Assembly (NCBI GenBank): GCA_018064885.1
Contig: JAGHUI010000061.1
Location: forward strand, 1 to 44,034
Direction of reading: 5' to 3'
Source of the DNA: Candidatus Minthosoma equi
GTDB taxonomy: Bacteria; Bacteroidota; Bacteroidia; Bacteroidales; Bacteroidaceae
Length of the DNA: 44,034 nt
The translations under genes and the position numbers were made by a program. Of the stretch, positions 25,701 to 35,713 are shown piece after piece (position 1 is the first letter of the stretch; every line of letters begins with the position of its first letter). Below the pieces are notes generated by a model that worked only from the letters and a program-made list of their open reading frames with translations, searched no databases and was not told where the DNA came from.

Positions 25701-27362
25701 ATGAAAAGAACATTCTTTATACTTGCTGCTTTGGTCAGCATGATGTCTGCCAACGCTCAAAATTCAGATCACAATTTCTCAGTTGCCAAGAACCTCGACA
25801 TCTTCAACAGCTTGTACCGACAGCTGGACGTGTTCTATGTTGACACGCTCAACTCTGACGAGATGATTCGCATCGGCATTGATGCAATGCTTGAAAGTCT
25901 TGACCCATACACTGAATACTATCCAGAGGAGGACATGGGCGACTTGAAGATGATGACTACAGGAAAATACGGCGGCATCGGTTCTGTAATCCGAATGAGA
26001 AAGGATTCCACAGTAATCATTCATGAGCCTTACGCAGGAATGCCTGCTGCTGAAGTCGGATTGAAGGTTGGCGATGTTTTGAAGAAGATTGACGACAAGG
26101 ATCTTACAGGAATGTCAACAAGCGAAGTCAGCAATCTTCTGCGCGGTGAACCAGGAACAACCTTCCTCCTTAGAGTTATGCGTCCTGGAGAGACAAAGGC
26201 TCGTGACTTCAAAATCACTCGCAAAAACATCAAAGTAAGCCCTATCCCTTACTCTGGTCTTATCGGAGAAACTGGCTTCATTAGCTTCACACAGTTCACC
26301 GAAGGTTGCGCCAAGGAGATTCGCAAGAACATCATTTCCCTCAAAGAAAAGGGAGCAAAGAATATCATCATAGACCTTCGCGGCAATGGCGGTGGTCTTT
26401 TGAATGAAGCTGTCGATATTGTAAACCTGTTCGTGCCAAAGGGATTGAAGATTGTTGAAACTCGTGGCAAGATCACAGCATCTGAGCGCACTTACGAGAC
26501 ACCAAATGAACCTCTTGACCTTGACATTCCTCTTGCTATTCTCGTGAATGGACAGACAGCATCAGCTGCAGAAATCCTTTCAGGCTCTCTTCAAGATCTT
26601 GATCGCGCCATCGTTGTAGGAAGCAAGACTTTCGGAAAAGGCTTGGTACAGAGCCCTCGCGAATTGCCATTCAACGGAAGTATAAAGCTCACAACAGCAA
26701 AATACTACATTCCTTCAGGACGCTGCATCCAAGCTATCGACTACAAGAAAAAACGTGAACAGGAAGAAGTATATCGCAAAACAGGCAAAAAGATGGAAAA
26801 CAAAGACAGTATCAATGCCAAGATTTTCCACACAGCAGGAGGTCGTGAGGTTACAGAAGGAAGCGGCATCATGCCTGACGTTGTGACAAAGCGCGACACA
26901 ATGGCAAACGTCGTTGCCTACATCTCTCTCGATGATGTTCTCATTGACTGGGGAACACAATATTGCCAAAAGCATGCAACTATTGCAGAACCAAAGGATT
27001 TCAATATCACTGATGCAGACTTTGCCGAGTTCAAGCAGATGCTCAAGGATAAGGATTTCAAATACGACCGCCTCAGCGAGAAGCGTTTGGCAGATTTGAA
27101 GAAAACTGCTGAGCTGGAAGGATATTACGAGGACGCAAAGGATGAGTTTGCCGCACTCGAAAAGAAACTCGTTCACAACCTCGATCGTGAGCTTGACCGT
27201 GAACAGGACGATATCCGCAAGCTCATGGCAAACGAAGTTATCAAGCGCTATTACTTCCAAGCAGGACAAGTGGAACAATCACTCAAGGGCGACAAAGATA
27301 TTGAGAAAGCCATTGAAGTGCTAAGCAATACAGCAGAATACAAGAAAATCCTTGAAAAATAA
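25701..27362 (+). CDS. S41 family C-terminal processing peptidase (CtpA/Prc-like)
   Basis: About 553 residues from MKRTFFILAALVSMMSANAQ, a clear signal peptide. A PDZ domain (about residues 75-165, with GMPAAEVGLKVGDVL) precedes the S41 domain (FTQFTEGCAKEIRK, LDLRGNGGG-type motif as IDLRGNGGGLL). The Ser-Lys dyad is S288 in QTASAAEIL and K313 in KTFGKGLVQ, 25 residues apart as in CtpA/Tsp. A charged helical C-terminal tail of about 130 residues follows. It works in the periplasm on C-termini of exported proteins. First gene of a three-gene unit with a small membrane protein and a DUF3108 protein. Confidence 0.92.
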   Translation: MKRTFFILAALVSMMSANAQNSDHNFSVAKNLDIFNSLYRQLDVFYVDTLNSDEMIRIGIDAMLESLDPYTEYYPEEDMGDLKMMTTGKYGGIGSVIRMRKDSTVIIHEPYAGMPAAEVGLKVGDVLKKIDDKDLTGMSTSEVSNLLRGEPGTTFLLRVMRPGETKARDFKITRKNIKVSPIPYSGLIGETGFISFTQFTEGCAKEIRKNIISLKEKGAKNIIIDLRGNGGGLLNEAVDIVNLFVPKGLKIVETRGKITASERTYETPNEPLDLDIPLAILVNGQTASAAEILSGSLQDLDRAIVVGSKTFGKGLVQSPRELPFNGSIKLTTAKYYIPSGRCIQAIDYKKKREQEEVYRKTGKKMENKDSINAKIFHTAGGREVTEGSGIMPDVVTKRDTMANVVAYISLDDVLIDWGTQYCQKHATIAEPKDFNITDADFAEFKQMLKDKDFKYDRLSEKRLADLKKTAELEGYYEDAKDEFAALEKKLVHNLDRELDREQDDIRKLMANEVIKRYYFQAGQVEQSLKGDKDIEKAIEVLSNTAEYKKILEK

Positions 27363-27375
27363 AGAACATTGAATT

Positions 27376-27597
27376 ATGAGTTTAAGAAACAACAAAGCTG
27401 CTCAGCTGAACAGATACATGATGTTTGGAATGTTCTTTCTGGGAATCGTCGTGCTCGGATGTGTTTTCGCTTTCCTATACATGTCAACAAGCAAGGAAGA
27501 CAACCCATTTGCTCCAAAGCAGACGGAAGAAACAGCAGGAGCACAGGATAGCGTTCTCATAATAGTTAACGATTCAACGCTTTTGGAGGATGAATAA
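27376..27597 (+). CDS. Small single-pass membrane protein, function unknown
   Basis: A 73-residue protein with one strong hydrophobic helix (about residues 14-36, MMFGMFFLGIVVLGCVF region) between a basic N-terminus and an acidic, Thr/Glu-rich C-terminal tail. I do not recognise the family. It is 13 bp after the S41 protease and 12 bp before the DUF3108 gene on the same strand, so it is likely expressed with them and may sit with them in the envelope. The tight spacing and intact frame argue that it is a real gene. Confidence 0.7.
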   Translation: MSLRNNKAAQLNRYMMFGMFFLGIVVLGCVFAFLYMSTSKEDNPFAPKQTEETAGAQDSVLIIVNDSTLLEDE

Positions 27598-27630
27598 TTT
27601 GAGAGTTAAATGTCAAGAACTTGGAGTGGC

Positions 27631-28455
27631 ATGATGAAAAGGTTTTATCTTATATTCCTTCTTTTTTGCACAGCAAACATCTATTTAGGGTCTTGCTGTT
27701 TTGCCCAATGTCCATCCGAGAACAAAGCATTTCAAGCAGGAGAAACACTCACGTATGATTTGTATTTCAACTGGCAATTTGTTTGGGTGAAATGTGGAGC
27801 AGCTCACTACACTTTCCGTTCACAGAACTATCAAGGCAAGCCAGCGCTTCGCAATGATCTGTTGTTTACGTCTAACAAGCGCTGCGATGCTGTGTTCACA
27901 ATGCGTGACACACTCATCAGCTACATATCTCCGAAGCTAGTTCCACTCTATTTCCGCAAAGGTTCCCTTGAAGGAAAGAACTATACTGTCGATGAAGTTT
28001 GGTACAGTTATCCTAATGGCAAAAGCCATGTAAAGCAGCACTATCTGAATCGCCACGGAGAATGGTCAGAGCATAAATACGAATCTGATGATTGCAACTA
28101 CGACATGCTCTCTATCCTTTCCCTAGCACGCTCCTTCGACCCTAAAAACTATTATGTAGGGCAGAAAATCAACTTCCCAATGACAACCGGTAAGAAGGTG
28201 GAACAGCAAACACTGATTTATAAAGGAAAGAAGAACTGGAAAGCCAACGACAAGAAGACCTATCGCTGCCTTGTATTTTCATTATTAGATTACGAAGAAG
28301 GTACAAAGGACAAGGAACTCCTCCGTTTTTACATCACTGACGACAAGAACCACCTGCCTGTCCGTATCGATTTCTTTTTGAAATTCGGAAGTGCCAAGGC
28401 ATTCTTCGTCAAAGGAGAAGGACTTAAAAACGCACAAACAGCTATCGTGAAATAG
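27631..28455 (+). CDS. DUF3108 family exported protein
   Basis: About 274 residues from MMKRFYLIFLLF; the open frame starts at 27610 (MSRTWSG), but the Met pair at 27631/27634 gives a standard signal peptide ending near CCFAQ. The mature start FQAGETLTYDLYFNWQFVWVKCGAA and the later VDFFLKFG-like end (PVRIDFFLKFGSAKAFFV) fit DUF3108, predicted beta-rich periplasmic proteins of unknown function, common in Bacteroidetes and Proteobacteria. Third gene of the S41 unit. Its stop codon lies inside the 3' arm of the terminator hairpin. Confidence 0.85.
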   Translation: MMKRFYLIFLLFCTANIYLGSCCFAQCPSENKAFQAGETLTYDLYFNWQFVWVKCGAAHYTFRSQNYQGKPALRNDLLFTSNKRCDAVFTMRDTLISYISPKLVPLYFRKGSLEGKNYTVDEVWYSYPNGKSHVKQHYLNRHGEWSEHKYESDDCNYDMLSILSLARSFDPKNYYVGQKINFPMTTGKKVEQQTLIYKGKKNWKANDKKTYRCLVFSLLDYEEGTKDKELLRFYITDDKNHLPVRIDFFLKFGSAKAFFVKGEGLKNAQTAIVK

Positions 28456-28472
28456 CTGTTTGTGCGTTTTTA
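28426..28472 (+). terminator. Strong rho-independent terminator overlapping the DUF3108 stop
   Basis: A perfect 15-bp stem (28431-28445 with 28452-28466) around a 6-nt loop is followed by TTTT on the plus strand and preceded by AAAAA, so it can work in both directions. It separates the S41 operon from the convergent response-regulator gene. Confidence 0.9.
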
Positions 28473-28496
28473 TTATCTTTGAGGACACACTTCACT

Positions 28497-28925
28497 TTAT
28501 CCCTTCAACTTTCTCTTTGCTTCCTGAAGATTTATTTGAGTAGTCACGCTGCTCAAAAGTTTCTCCATGATGATAGGCTTATTGATGAAGTCATTAGCAC
28601 CAAGCTGGAACCCCTTAGCAATATCCTGCTCTGAATTGAGGGCTGAAAGAATGATAATAGGAAGTTCCTTTGTCGCTTCAGCTGCACGAAGACGACGGAT
28701 AACCTCAAATCCATCAATTCCCGGCATCATAAGATCAAGCAAAAGCAAATCAGGCATCTTTTGGGCAATAGCATCAAGAGCAGCCTGACCACCATTGGCA
28801 GTACGAATCTGGAATGTGTACTGAGACAGCATCTTCTTTATAAGAAGTATATTCAAAGGAACATCATCGACGATAAGTACAGACAAACTGTCAACATCAG
28901 TTCCAGGTGCAATGTAGTTATTCAT
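28497..28925 (-). CDS. Single-domain response regulator (CheY-like receiver)
   Basis: A 142-residue protein made almost only of a receiver domain: acidic pair D20-D21, phosphoacceptor D64 in LLLDLMMPG, S94 and K116 in FINKPI. There is no output domain and no histidine kinase nearby, so it probably acts by protein-protein contact with a distant kinase or relay. A promoter box (TAAATTTG) is 36 bp upstream. Ends opposite the S41 operon terminator. Confidence 0.9.
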   Translation of the reverse strand: MNNYIAPGTDVDSLSVLIVDDVPLNILLIKKMLSQYTFQIRTANGGQAALDAIAQKMPDLLLLDLMMPGIDGFEVIRRLRAAEATKELPIIILSALNSEQDIAKGFQLGANDFINKPIIMEKLLSSVTTQINLQEAKRKLKG

Positions 28926-28960
28926 ATCTCAAAATCTATAATTCTATGCATATAGCATTG

Positions 28961-28968
28961 CAAATTTA
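28961..28968 (-). promoter_or_regulatory. -7 promoter box (TAAATTTG) for the response regulator
   Basis: TAAATTTG on the minus strand fits TAnnTTTG and lies 36 bp before the ATG. It is flanked by a very AT-rich inverted repeat (28969-28978 with 28993-29002). Confidence 0.5.
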
Positions 28969-29027
28969 GAATAATTATTTCAAATGATAATGATAATTAT
29001 TCGTTTTTTTTATAAATTCATTAAAAA

Positions 29028-29642
29028 TCAGTCTAAATATCCCGCTTTTTTCAATTCTCCGAATGCAACATCGCACTCATTCCACCATTCTTGACCAAAT
29101 CTTCTTATCAGCGGATCTTTCAAAAAACGGTAAACAGGAAGTTGCAATTTCTTGCCCAAATCACGTGCTGGCTGACACACATCCCACTTATGCACATTTA
29201 CAGCAGTCATGTCACCAACCTTCGACAATCTTACCGGATACAAAGCACACGATATTGGTTTCTGCCAATGGAACTTGCCATTGCGGAAAGCAGAATCAAT
29301 AGCACACAAAGCACAACGAGGACCACGTGTCTTGCCACCATCAAGCGAGATATTATCATATTTTACAAAAACACAATCCTTGCCGCAGACTATCTGAGTG
29401 ACGAGTTCCCCATCTCTGTCTGGATAGACCACTCCCTCTGCGTCTATCTGTTTCTGCGCTTCCCTGGAAAGATCGTCCCATACAACGTCAAGCGAATCCT
29501 CCAGCAATCCAACTTCCTCAATAGTCACAGGAGCACCAGCATCGCCCTCCACGCAACAAATACCATGACATTTAGACAAGTCACAGCAGAACATCACCTT
29601 GAACAAATCAAGTGAAACTAATGTACCTAAAATTTCTATCAT
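29028..29642 (-). CDS. DUF3109 family cysteine-rich protein
   Basis: A 204-residue cytosolic protein with conserved cysteines: FCCDLSKCHGICCVEGDAG near the N-terminus, CGKDCVF, RCALCAID, ISCALYPVR and CQPARDLG. The pattern is that of DUF3109, related to the YkgJ-type zinc/iron-chelating cysteine cluster proteins. Function is not established; metal binding is inferred from the cysteines. The start overlaps the yitT-like stop by 4 bp (ATGA), so it is translationally coupled to that gene as the last member of the leuS operon. Confidence 0.88.
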   Translation of the reverse strand: MIEILGTLVSLDLFKVMFCCDLSKCHGICCVEGDAGAPVTIEEVGLLEDSLDVVWDDLSREAQKQIDAEGVVYPDRDGELVTQIVCGKDCVFVKYDNISLDGGKTRGPRCALCAIDSAFRNGKFHWQKPISCALYPVRLSKVGDMTAVNVHKWDVCQPARDLGKKLQLPVYRFLKDPLIRRFGQEWWNECDVAFGELKKAGYLD

Positions 29643-30892
29643 GCTTTTTTCTTTCCTGAAAGGAATTGTTTCATTTCTTCAAGCGAGTTGAAATGATGGA
29701 TATCATACTCCGGTGCATCGTAGTCTCCTTGAACATACACTATGTGACCATCCTCAGGATCAATGGCAAAAGCATCGAAGCCGTAGTATTTCTTCACGAA
29801 TGAGGCACGTCGCAGGGCGTTCTCTGTAAGTATCTGCGCATTGAAAGGCTTTGACACGTCGCAACCAACATCAAGAAGTGAACGAACATCATAATCATCT
29901 CCAAGCATTGCTTGAGCCTCATCAACAAGGGCTCTGTCGTCAATGGCACGAACTATGATGGTCTTCTTCAGGCGGTTTTCGCCCTTGGCATCGCTCACCT
30001 TCATCTTGTCAAACGACTCGCCATACACTCCTTGTGCCTCACTCATCGACACAAAAGCATATGGGTCAATGCTCTTGATCATGCGGAAGATGACATTGGA
30101 GTCGCGCTTTCTCACAATGCTGACAATCACCTTGCGCTCCGATTTTGTGTACCAGCCCTCTCCTTCGAGGATTGTCACACCATGACCTGTGTCATTGATA
30201 GCATCGGCAAGCTTTTGGTAATTGCGAGAGAAAATCATGAATTGCACCGACTGGTGCTGACGGCGTATGCAATAGTCGAGCGTGAGGGAACAGATGAATA
30301 GCATCACGAAGCCATAGATGACGCGGAACCAATCGTGGAAAATGAAGTAGCATGATGATATGATGACCACATCGCAAGCCATGATGACTGTGCCGAGCGA
30401 CATGGTCTTATACTTGTTCACGATGGCAGCAATGATGTCGGTGCCACCAGTGCTTCCGTTGTTCTCAAAGCAGAAGGTTAGCCCTATGCCGCAAATGATT
30501 GCGCCGAGCACACATGCCATGAAGTGTGCCTCCTCGCCAATCAGTTTTGGAAGCATCATTTGGTTAGGATTGGTAGGGTCTGGCACCTCTACGATACGCT
30601 GCAAGAGCCAAAGCACGAAGGTCATGAGGAACACGGCATAGATGGTCTTCAAGCAAAACCTTATGCCGAGCACCTTGACAGCCACAAGGAGGAAACATAC
30701 ATTGATAGCAATATATGTGACTTGCACCTCAAGGCCTGTGACATAATATACGATAGATGAGATACCTGCTACGCCACCAGTCGTCAAACCGTATGGCAGC
30801 ATAAACACGGTTACACCTAATGCATAAAGGATTACGCCCACAGCAATGAGGGCATAATCCTTTATCTCATGTATGATATACGATTTAGTCAT
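29639..30892 (-). CDS. YitT-family membrane protein with DUF2179 and extra C-terminal domain
   Basis: A 417-residue protein. The N-terminal half has five to six membrane helices with the family motifs LPYGLTTGGVAGIS and CFENNGSTGGTDIIA. The soluble DUF2179 domain follows (about 225-290: GVTILEGEGWYTKSERKVI). About 120 residues beyond DUF2179 form an additional domain with RAIDDRALVDEAQAML and DVSKPFNAQILTENALRR. YitT proteins are possible transporters of unknown substrate. Starts 1 bp after leuS and overlaps DUF3109 by 4 bp, a compact operon. Confidence 0.88.
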   Translation of the reverse strand: MTKSYIIHEIKDYALIAVGVILYALGVTVFMLPYGLTTGGVAGISSIVYYVTGLEVQVTYIAINVCFLLVAVKVLGIRFCLKTIYAVFLMTFVLWLLQRIVEVPDPTNPNQMMLPKLIGEEAHFMACVLGAIICGIGLTFCFENNGSTGGTDIIAAIVNKYKTMSLGTVIMACDVVIISSCYFIFHDWFRVIYGFVMLFICSLTLDYCIRRQHQSVQFMIFSRNYQKLADAINDTGHGVTILEGEGWYTKSERKVIVSIVRKRDSNVIFRMIKSIDPYAFVSMSEAQGVYGESFDKMKVSDAKGENRLKKTIIVRAIDDRALVDEAQAMLGDDYDVRSLLDVGCDVSKPFNAQILTENALRRASFVKKYYGFDAFAIDPEDGHIVYVQGDYDAPEYDIHHFNSLEEMKQFLSGKKKA

Positions 30893-30893
30893 A

Positions 30894-33770
30894 TTACTTC
30901 TTGAGTACGACGTTTATCATCTTGCCAGGAACGACAATGACTTTAGCCACAGTGAAGCCTTCCAGCCACTTAGCCGACTGAGGATTCTCAAGTGCAGCCT
31001 TCTGCACTGTGTCGTTGTCTGTGCCAGCAGGGAACTCCATAGGGAAGCGTGCCTTGCCGTTGAAAGCAACCATCATCTTTACTGAGTCTTCCTTGAGGTG
31101 CTCCTCGTTGAATGCAGGCCACTGAGCGTCGCAAACCGATGTGTCGTGACCGAGCATCTGCCAGAGTTCCTCGCAGAGGTGAGGGCAGAATGGAGCGAGG
31201 AGAACAACGAGTGCTTCCTTCACCTCGCGGCTTGTGCTCTTTGCCTTTGTGAGGTCGCCAAGGGCAATCATGAAGGCAGCGATAGAAGTGTTGTATGAGA
31301 ACTGCTCAATGTCGCCGCTCACCTTCTTGATGAGAGTGTGGAGAGCCTTGAGCTCTGCCTTTGTAGCTGGTTCGTCGGTAGCGACGAGCTGGTCATCCTT
31401 GCCGATGAAGAAGTTCCAGAGCTTCTTGAGGAAGCGGTGGCAACCGTCAATACCGTTTGTGTCCCAAGGCTTTGACTGCTCCACAGGACCGAGGAACATT
31501 TCGTAGAGGCGAAGAGTGTCGGCACCGAATTTCTCTACAATCATGTCTGGGTTTACGACGTTGAACATAGACTTCGACATCTTCTCAACAGCCCAGCCGC
31601 ACACATACTTGCCCTCGTCGTTGAGGATGAACTCAGCGTCGTTGTACTCAGGACGCCACTGCTTGAATGCTTCAACGTCAAGAACGTCAGCAGATACGAT
31701 GTTCACGTCAACGTGGATAGGAGTGACGTCATAGCCTTCCTTCTTGTCGAGCGAAACGAATGTGTTGGTGTCCTTGATGCGATATACGAAGTTGCTTCGT
31801 CCCTGAATCATACCCTGGTTGATGAGCTTCTGGAATGGCTCTTCCTTCTTCGAGATTCCGAGGTCGAAAAGGAACTTGTTCCAGAAACGAGAGTAGATCA
31901 AGTGACCTGTAGCGTGCTCAGAACCACCTACATAGAGGTCAACGTTCTGCCAGTAGTTAGCAGCCTCTTCGCTGATGAGACCCTTGTCGTTGTGTGGATC
32001 CATATAGCGGAGGTAGTAGGCAGAAGAACCAGCGAAGCCTGGCATAGTGTAGAGCTCAATAGGGAACACAGTCTTATTGTCGATGAGAGCGTTCTCAACC
32101 ACCTTCTTGTTTGCCTCGTCCCAAGCCCAAACAGTAGCGTTGCCGAGTGGTGGCTCGCCTGTCTCTGTTGGAAGGAACTTATCCACAGCAGGAAGCTCGA
32201 TTGGGAGGCACTCCTCTGGAATCATTGTTGGGATGCCGTTCTTGTAATAAACAGGGAATGGCTCGCCCCAGTAGCGCTGACGAGAGAAGATAGCATCGCG
32301 GAGACGGTAGTTGACCTTCACGCGACCGAGGTTGTGTGCCTTCACGAACACCTTGGTTGCTGCGATAGCTTCCTTGATTGTCTTGCCATTGAGGATGAGT
32401 GCTTCGCCATCATATTCAACAGCAGGATTGCCCTCAGCAGGTGAGTTTGTCACGATGCCTTCCTTTGCGTCGTAGCTCTCCTCACTCACGTCGGCACCCT
32501 CGATGAGTGGCACGATAGGGAGGTCGAAGTGCTTAGCGAATGCGTAGTCACGAGAGTCGTGAGCAGGCACAGCCATGATAGCGCCTGTGCCGTAGCCAGC
32601 AAGCACATACTCTGCCACATAGATAGGGCACTTGTCGCCAGTGATAGGGTTGATGCCGTATGCGCCAGAGAACACACCTGTGACAGTGTGGTCGATCATG
32701 CGCTCACGCTCTGTGCGTCCCTTCACATATTTGATATATTCATCCACAGCAGCACGCTGCTCTGGAGTAGTTACCATGTCAACAAGCTCGCTCTCAGGAG
32801 CAAGAACGAAGAATGTCACACCGAACATTGTGTCGGCACGAGTGGTGAAGATAGTGAACGAGCCCATGCGCTCGGCGTCTTTTCCATCCGGCGAAGCAAC
32901 CTTGATCTCAATCTCAGTACCCTCAGAACGACCAATCCAGTTCTTCTGAGTCTCCTTGATTGAGTCGCTCCACTGGATTGTCTCAAGACCATCGAGCAGA
33001 CGCTGTGAGTATGCGCTGACGCGGAGGCACCACTGGCGCATCTTCTTCTGTTCTACAGGGAAGCCGCCACGAACCGAAACGCCATCAACAACCTCGTCGT
33101 TTGCCAACACTGTGCCAAGACCAGCACACCAGTTCACCATTGTCTCGCCCATGAAGGCGATACGATAGTTCATCAGCGTGTCGCTCTTCTGCTTCTCGTC
33201 CATTGCGTTCCACTCTGCAGCAGTGAACTCAAGATGCTCTGTCTCTGCCACGTTGAGTCCTTCAGTACCTTTCTCCTCGAAGTGCTTAATCAGAGCCTCG
33301 ATAGGCTGTGCCTTCTGAGTCTCATTGCAGAAGAATGAGTTAAACATTTTCTGGAATGCCCACTGTGTCCAGTGGTAGTAGCCAGGAGCACAAGTGCGCA
33401 CCTCGCGATCCCAGTCAAAGCAGAAGCCGATCTTGTCGAGCTGCTCACGATAGCGGTTGATGTTGGCAACAGTTGTCACCTCAGGGTGCTGTCCTGTCTG
33501 GATGGCATACTGCTCAGCAGGGAGTCCGTATGCATCATATCCCATTGGGTTCAACACGTTGAAGCCCTGTAGGCGCTTGTAGCGAGCATAGATGTCGCTT
33601 GCAATATATCCGAGTGGGTGTCCTACGTGAAGCCCCGCACCCGATGGGTAAGGGAACATGTTGAGCACATAGAACTTAGGCTTGTTCTCATCCTCTGTGG
33701 TCTTGTAGGTCTTGTTCTCCACCCAAGCCTTCTGCCACTTCTGTTCGATTTCTCTAAAATTGTATTCCAT
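30894..33770 (-). CDS. leuS: Leucyl-tRNA synthetase
   Basis: A 958-residue class I synthetase. The HIGH motif appears as HVGH (residues 48-51) within [21 protein letters not shown] is at 730-734, and the CP1 editing domain contains the threonine-rich [12 protein letters not shown] and a D-rich [12 protein letters not shown] block. All hallmarks and length (slightly longer than E. coli LeuS) are normal. It has its own promoter (33800-33807) and leads an operon with the yitT-like and DUF3109 genes. Confidence 0.97.
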   Translation of the reverse strand: MEYNFREIEQKWQKAWVENKTYKTTEDENKPKFYVLNMFPYPSGAGLHVGHPLGYIASDIYARYKRLQGFNVLNPMGYDAYGLPAEQYAIQTGQHPEVTTVANINRYREQLDKIGFCFDWDREVRTCAPGYYHWTQWAFQKMFNSFFCNETQKAQPIEALIKHFEEKGTEGLNVAETEHLEFTAAEWNAMDEKQKSDTLMNYRIAFMGETMVNWCAGLGTVLANDEVVDGVSVRGGFPVEQKKMRQWCLRVSAYSQRLLDGLETIQWSDSIKETQKNWIGRSEGTEIEIKVASPDGKDAERMGSFTIFTTRADTMFGVTFFVLAPESELVDMVTTPEQRAAVDEYIKYVKGRTERERMIDHTVTGVFSGAYGINPITGDKCPIYVAEYVLAGYGTGAIMAVPAHDSRDYAFAKHFDLPIVPLIEGADVSEESYDAKEGIVTNSPAEGNPAVEYDGEALILNGKTIKEAIAATKVFVKAHNLGRVKVNYRLRDAIFSRQRYWGEPFPVYYKNGIPTMIPEECLPIELPAVDKFLPTETGEPPLGNATVWAWDEANKKVVENALIDNKTVFPIELYTMPGFAGSSAYYLRYMDPHNDKGLISEEAANYWQNVDLYVGGSEHATGHLIYSRFWNKFLFDLGISKKEEPFQKLINQGMIQGRSNFVYRIKDTNTFVSLDKKEGYDVTPIHVDVNIVSADVLDVEAFKQWRPEYNDAEFILNDEGKYVCGWAVEKMSKSMFNVVNPDMIVEKFGADTLRLYEMFLGPVEQSKPWDTNGIDGCHRFLKKLWNFFIGKDDQLVATDEPATKAELKALHTLIKKVSGDIEQFSYNTSIAAFMIALGDLTKAKSTSREVKEALVVLLAPFCPHLCEELWQMLGHDTSVCDAQWPAFNEEHLKEDSVKMMVAFNGKARFPMEFPAGTDNDTVQKAALENPQSAKWLEGFTVAKVIVVPGKMINVVLKK

Positions 33771-33799
33771 TGTTTCTTAATGATTTTCTATTTTGAGTG

Positions 33800-33807
33800 C
33801 AAAATTA
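33800..33807 (-). promoter_or_regulatory. -7 promoter box (TAATTTTG) for leuS
   Basis: TAATTTTG on the minus strand, 30 bp upstream of the leuS ATG. No T-box or attenuator-like structure is visible in the short leader. Confidence 0.55.
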
Positions 33808-33852
33808 CGCCTTTATTTCCAAAGGGCAAAAGAAATGAATGAAAAAGCAGTT

Positions 33853-34617
33853 CTAAACCAAGAATTCCGTACATGGAGTGTTGTCTCTGTCATTCATCAG
33901 GCGAACAAGAATGTCATCTTTCTTTCCATTGGCAATAATGACGCTGATTCCTGCTGCCGCTGTTTGGGAAGCTACGGATGTCTTGCTCTTCATGCCCCCT
34001 CGTCCCGCACTTGACTTACTTGTTTGTATATAATCGCTAAGATCTTTGCCTGGCTTGACAATGCTGATAAGGCGCGACTCTGGATCAGAAGGATTGCCTG
34101 TGAAGATTCCGTCAATGTTGCTGAGTATGATGAGCATCTGCGATTGTGTCATCTGAGCAATAAGTCCAGACAGCTCATCATTATCGGTAAACATCAGTTC
34201 GGTAACGCTAACAGTATCGTTCTCATTCACAATAGGCAAAACACCATTTTCAAGCATCACTCGAAGACAGTTCTCCTGATTCTTTCTATGCTCATTATCT
34301 GCAAAATTCTCCTTAGTGGTAAGCACTTGACCTACACATATATTATAATCGTTGAACAAACCGAAATAGCGATTCATCAGCTTTGCCTGACCAACAGCAG
34401 AGAAGAGCTGGCGCTGATCCACGCTATCCAAATCATGCTGAATATGTTTCATTTCGCTTCGTCCTGATGCCACAGCACCAGATGACACAAGAATTATCTC
34501 ATGTCCCATTCCTCGCAGCACGGCAATCTGATCCACAAGAGCCGACATTCTTGTAACATCAAGACTGCCGTCTGCTCTTGTAAGCACATTGCTGCCAATT
34601 TTAATTGTAATTCTCAT
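33853..34617 (-). CDS. proB: Glutamate 5-kinase, without PUA domain
   Basis: A 254-residue amino-acid kinase for the first step of proline synthesis. Motifs: KIGSNVLT at the N-terminus, VSSGAVASG, PIVNENDTVS and the nucleotide-binding region ILSNIDGIFTGNP, with SAGRGGMKSK. E. coli ProB has about 110 more residues forming a C-terminal PUA domain, absent here; the short form occurs in a number of bacteria. proA is not adjacent. The gene lies 88 bp after the activase gene on the same strand and no clear promoter of its own is seen, so co-transcription with it is possible. Confidence 0.93.
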   Translation of the reverse strand: MRITIKIGSNVLTRADGSLDVTRMSALVDQIAVLRGMGHEIILVSSGAVASGRSEMKHIQHDLDSVDQRQLFSAVGQAKLMNRYFGLFNDYNICVGQVLTTKENFADNEHRKNQENCLRVMLENGVLPIVNENDTVSVTELMFTDNDELSGLIAQMTQSQMLIILSNIDGIFTGNPSDPESRLISIVKPGKDLSDYIQTSKSSAGRGGMKSKTSVASQTAAAGISVIIANGKKDDILVRLMNDRDNTPCTEFLV

Positions 34618-34705
34618 TTATGTTCTGAGTTTGGGGGTTCTATGTTTTAATGGTCGATATTCCGAATTATCGAAGTACCAAGTGTTATTTTATAGAGGAT
34701 AGCAT

Positions 34706-35611
34706 TTAGCCTCCAATCCGCACATTCAGTCCTTCCGCCTCCAGTATTTCCTTAGCATGTTCCTGAAGAGCCTCATCCGGTGCTTCCATGCTGATTTCTT
34801 CTGGATTATATTCCGTTCCGAGGCGAGCATGCTTTCCTTTGCCAATGTCGTGATAAGCAAGTATGTTAACAACTTCTGGCTTTGTTTTAAGCGATGCAAG
34901 GAACCGAGCCGAGCGAGTAAGATTCTCATCATCTGCATTGACACCTACAATGAGAGGAATGCGAATCCAGAACTTATGTCCCATTTCGCTTATCATTCGG
35001 ATATTGTCAAGAATCTGTTCATTATTGACACGCGTGAACTGCTTGTGCCTATCGCTGCCCATGTGCTTCAAATCCACAAGGAAAAGTTCGCAATTTTCCG
35101 CAACCTTTCTAACATTCTCTGCTGAAGCAAAGAGCGTTGTGTCAACCGTCCTATGCAGCCCTCTCTTTCCCAATTCCTTCAATAGTGCAAGCAGATAATC
35201 AGGATGCATCAACGGTTCGCCTCCGCAAATAGTAACGCCTCCCCTACTCTCTTCCATCACCATTCTCTCTTTCTCAACAACTGCCATCAAGTCGTCCAGG
35301 TTCCATTCCTTGCCTGCCATTTCCAGAGCAAGCGTTGGACACTCATCTGTGCACTTACCGCAAGAGACACATTTGCCCAAATCACGAATGCCATCTGGAG
35401 TCAGCTCAAGGTTCTTTTGCGGACACACTTCCACACACGACAGACAACCTATGCATTTCTTCTTTGTGTAGAGTTTCACAGGATGCTCCGAGAGTCCTTC
35501 CGGATTGTGACACCACACACAGCGAAGTGGACACCCCTTCATGAAGATTGTGGTTCGGATACCAGGTCCATCGTTGATTGCAAACCTCTTTATATCGAAA
35601 ATAAGTGCCAT
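34706..35611 (-). CDS. Glycyl-radical enzyme activase (radical SAM) with two 4Fe-4S ferredoxin motifs
   Basis: A 301-residue PflA-family protein. The radical SAM cysteines are C27, C31, C34 (CPLRCVWC), and an inserted ferredoxin-like segment holds C53, C56, C59, C63 and C81, C84, C87, C91. GGEPLMHP and VDLKHMG are family motifs. The two extra clusters mark the subgroup that activates glycyl-radical enzymes such as glycerol/choline/hydroxyphenylacetate lyases, rather than the short PflA for pyruvate formate-lyase. The enzyme transfers a hydrogen from a glycine of its partner using SAM. No glycyl-radical enzyme gene is adjacent, so the partner is unknown. Divergent from the NAGLU gene. Confidence 0.9.
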   Translation of the reverse strand: MALIFDIKRFAINDGPGIRTTIFMKGCPLRCVWCHNPEGLSEHPVKLYTKKKCIGCLSCVEVCPQKNLELTPDGIRDLGKCVSCGKCTDECPTLALEMAGKEWNLDDLMAVVEKERMVMEESRGGVTICGGEPLMHPDYLLALLKELGKRGLHRTVDTTLFASAENVRKVAENCELFLVDLKHMGSDRHKQFTRVNNEQILDNIRMISEMGHKFWIRIPLIVGVNADDENLTRSARFLASLKTKPEVVNILAYHDIGKGKHARLGTEYNPEEISMEAPDEALQEHAKEILEAEGLNVRIGG

Positions 35612-35639
35612 TTGTCTATTCTTTTCAATAAATCGTTTG

Positions 35640-35647
35640 CAAAGATA
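35640..35647 (-). promoter_or_regulatory. -7 promoter box (TATCTTTG) for the activase gene
   Basis: TATCTTTG on the minus strand lies 29 bp upstream of the activase ATG, giving a leader of about 25 nt. The opposite strand, 35650-35713, serves the NAGLU gene; the best candidate there, TAACTTTA, departs from consensus at the last base. Confidence 0.55.
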
Positions 35648-35713
35648 CAGTTTTTCATTAACTTTACAGCCAGATTAACACAATTATATGAAATAATAAA
35701 GCATTTGACACCT

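Noticed and set aside
28474-29011. Antisense RNA to the response regulator (TATCTTTG at 28474 and a 10-bp hairpin plus T8 at 28969-29011)
   Set aside because: The TTTG upstream of the box is only 12 nt away instead of about 20, and the box falls right after a strong terminator; the hairpin is entirely AT pairs except its end pair. Support is too weak.
35204-35713. N-terminal extension of the NAGLU gene by 170 codons
   Set aside because: The extension is antisense to the activase gene and lacks a signal peptide, whereas the Met at 35714 starts a normal one.
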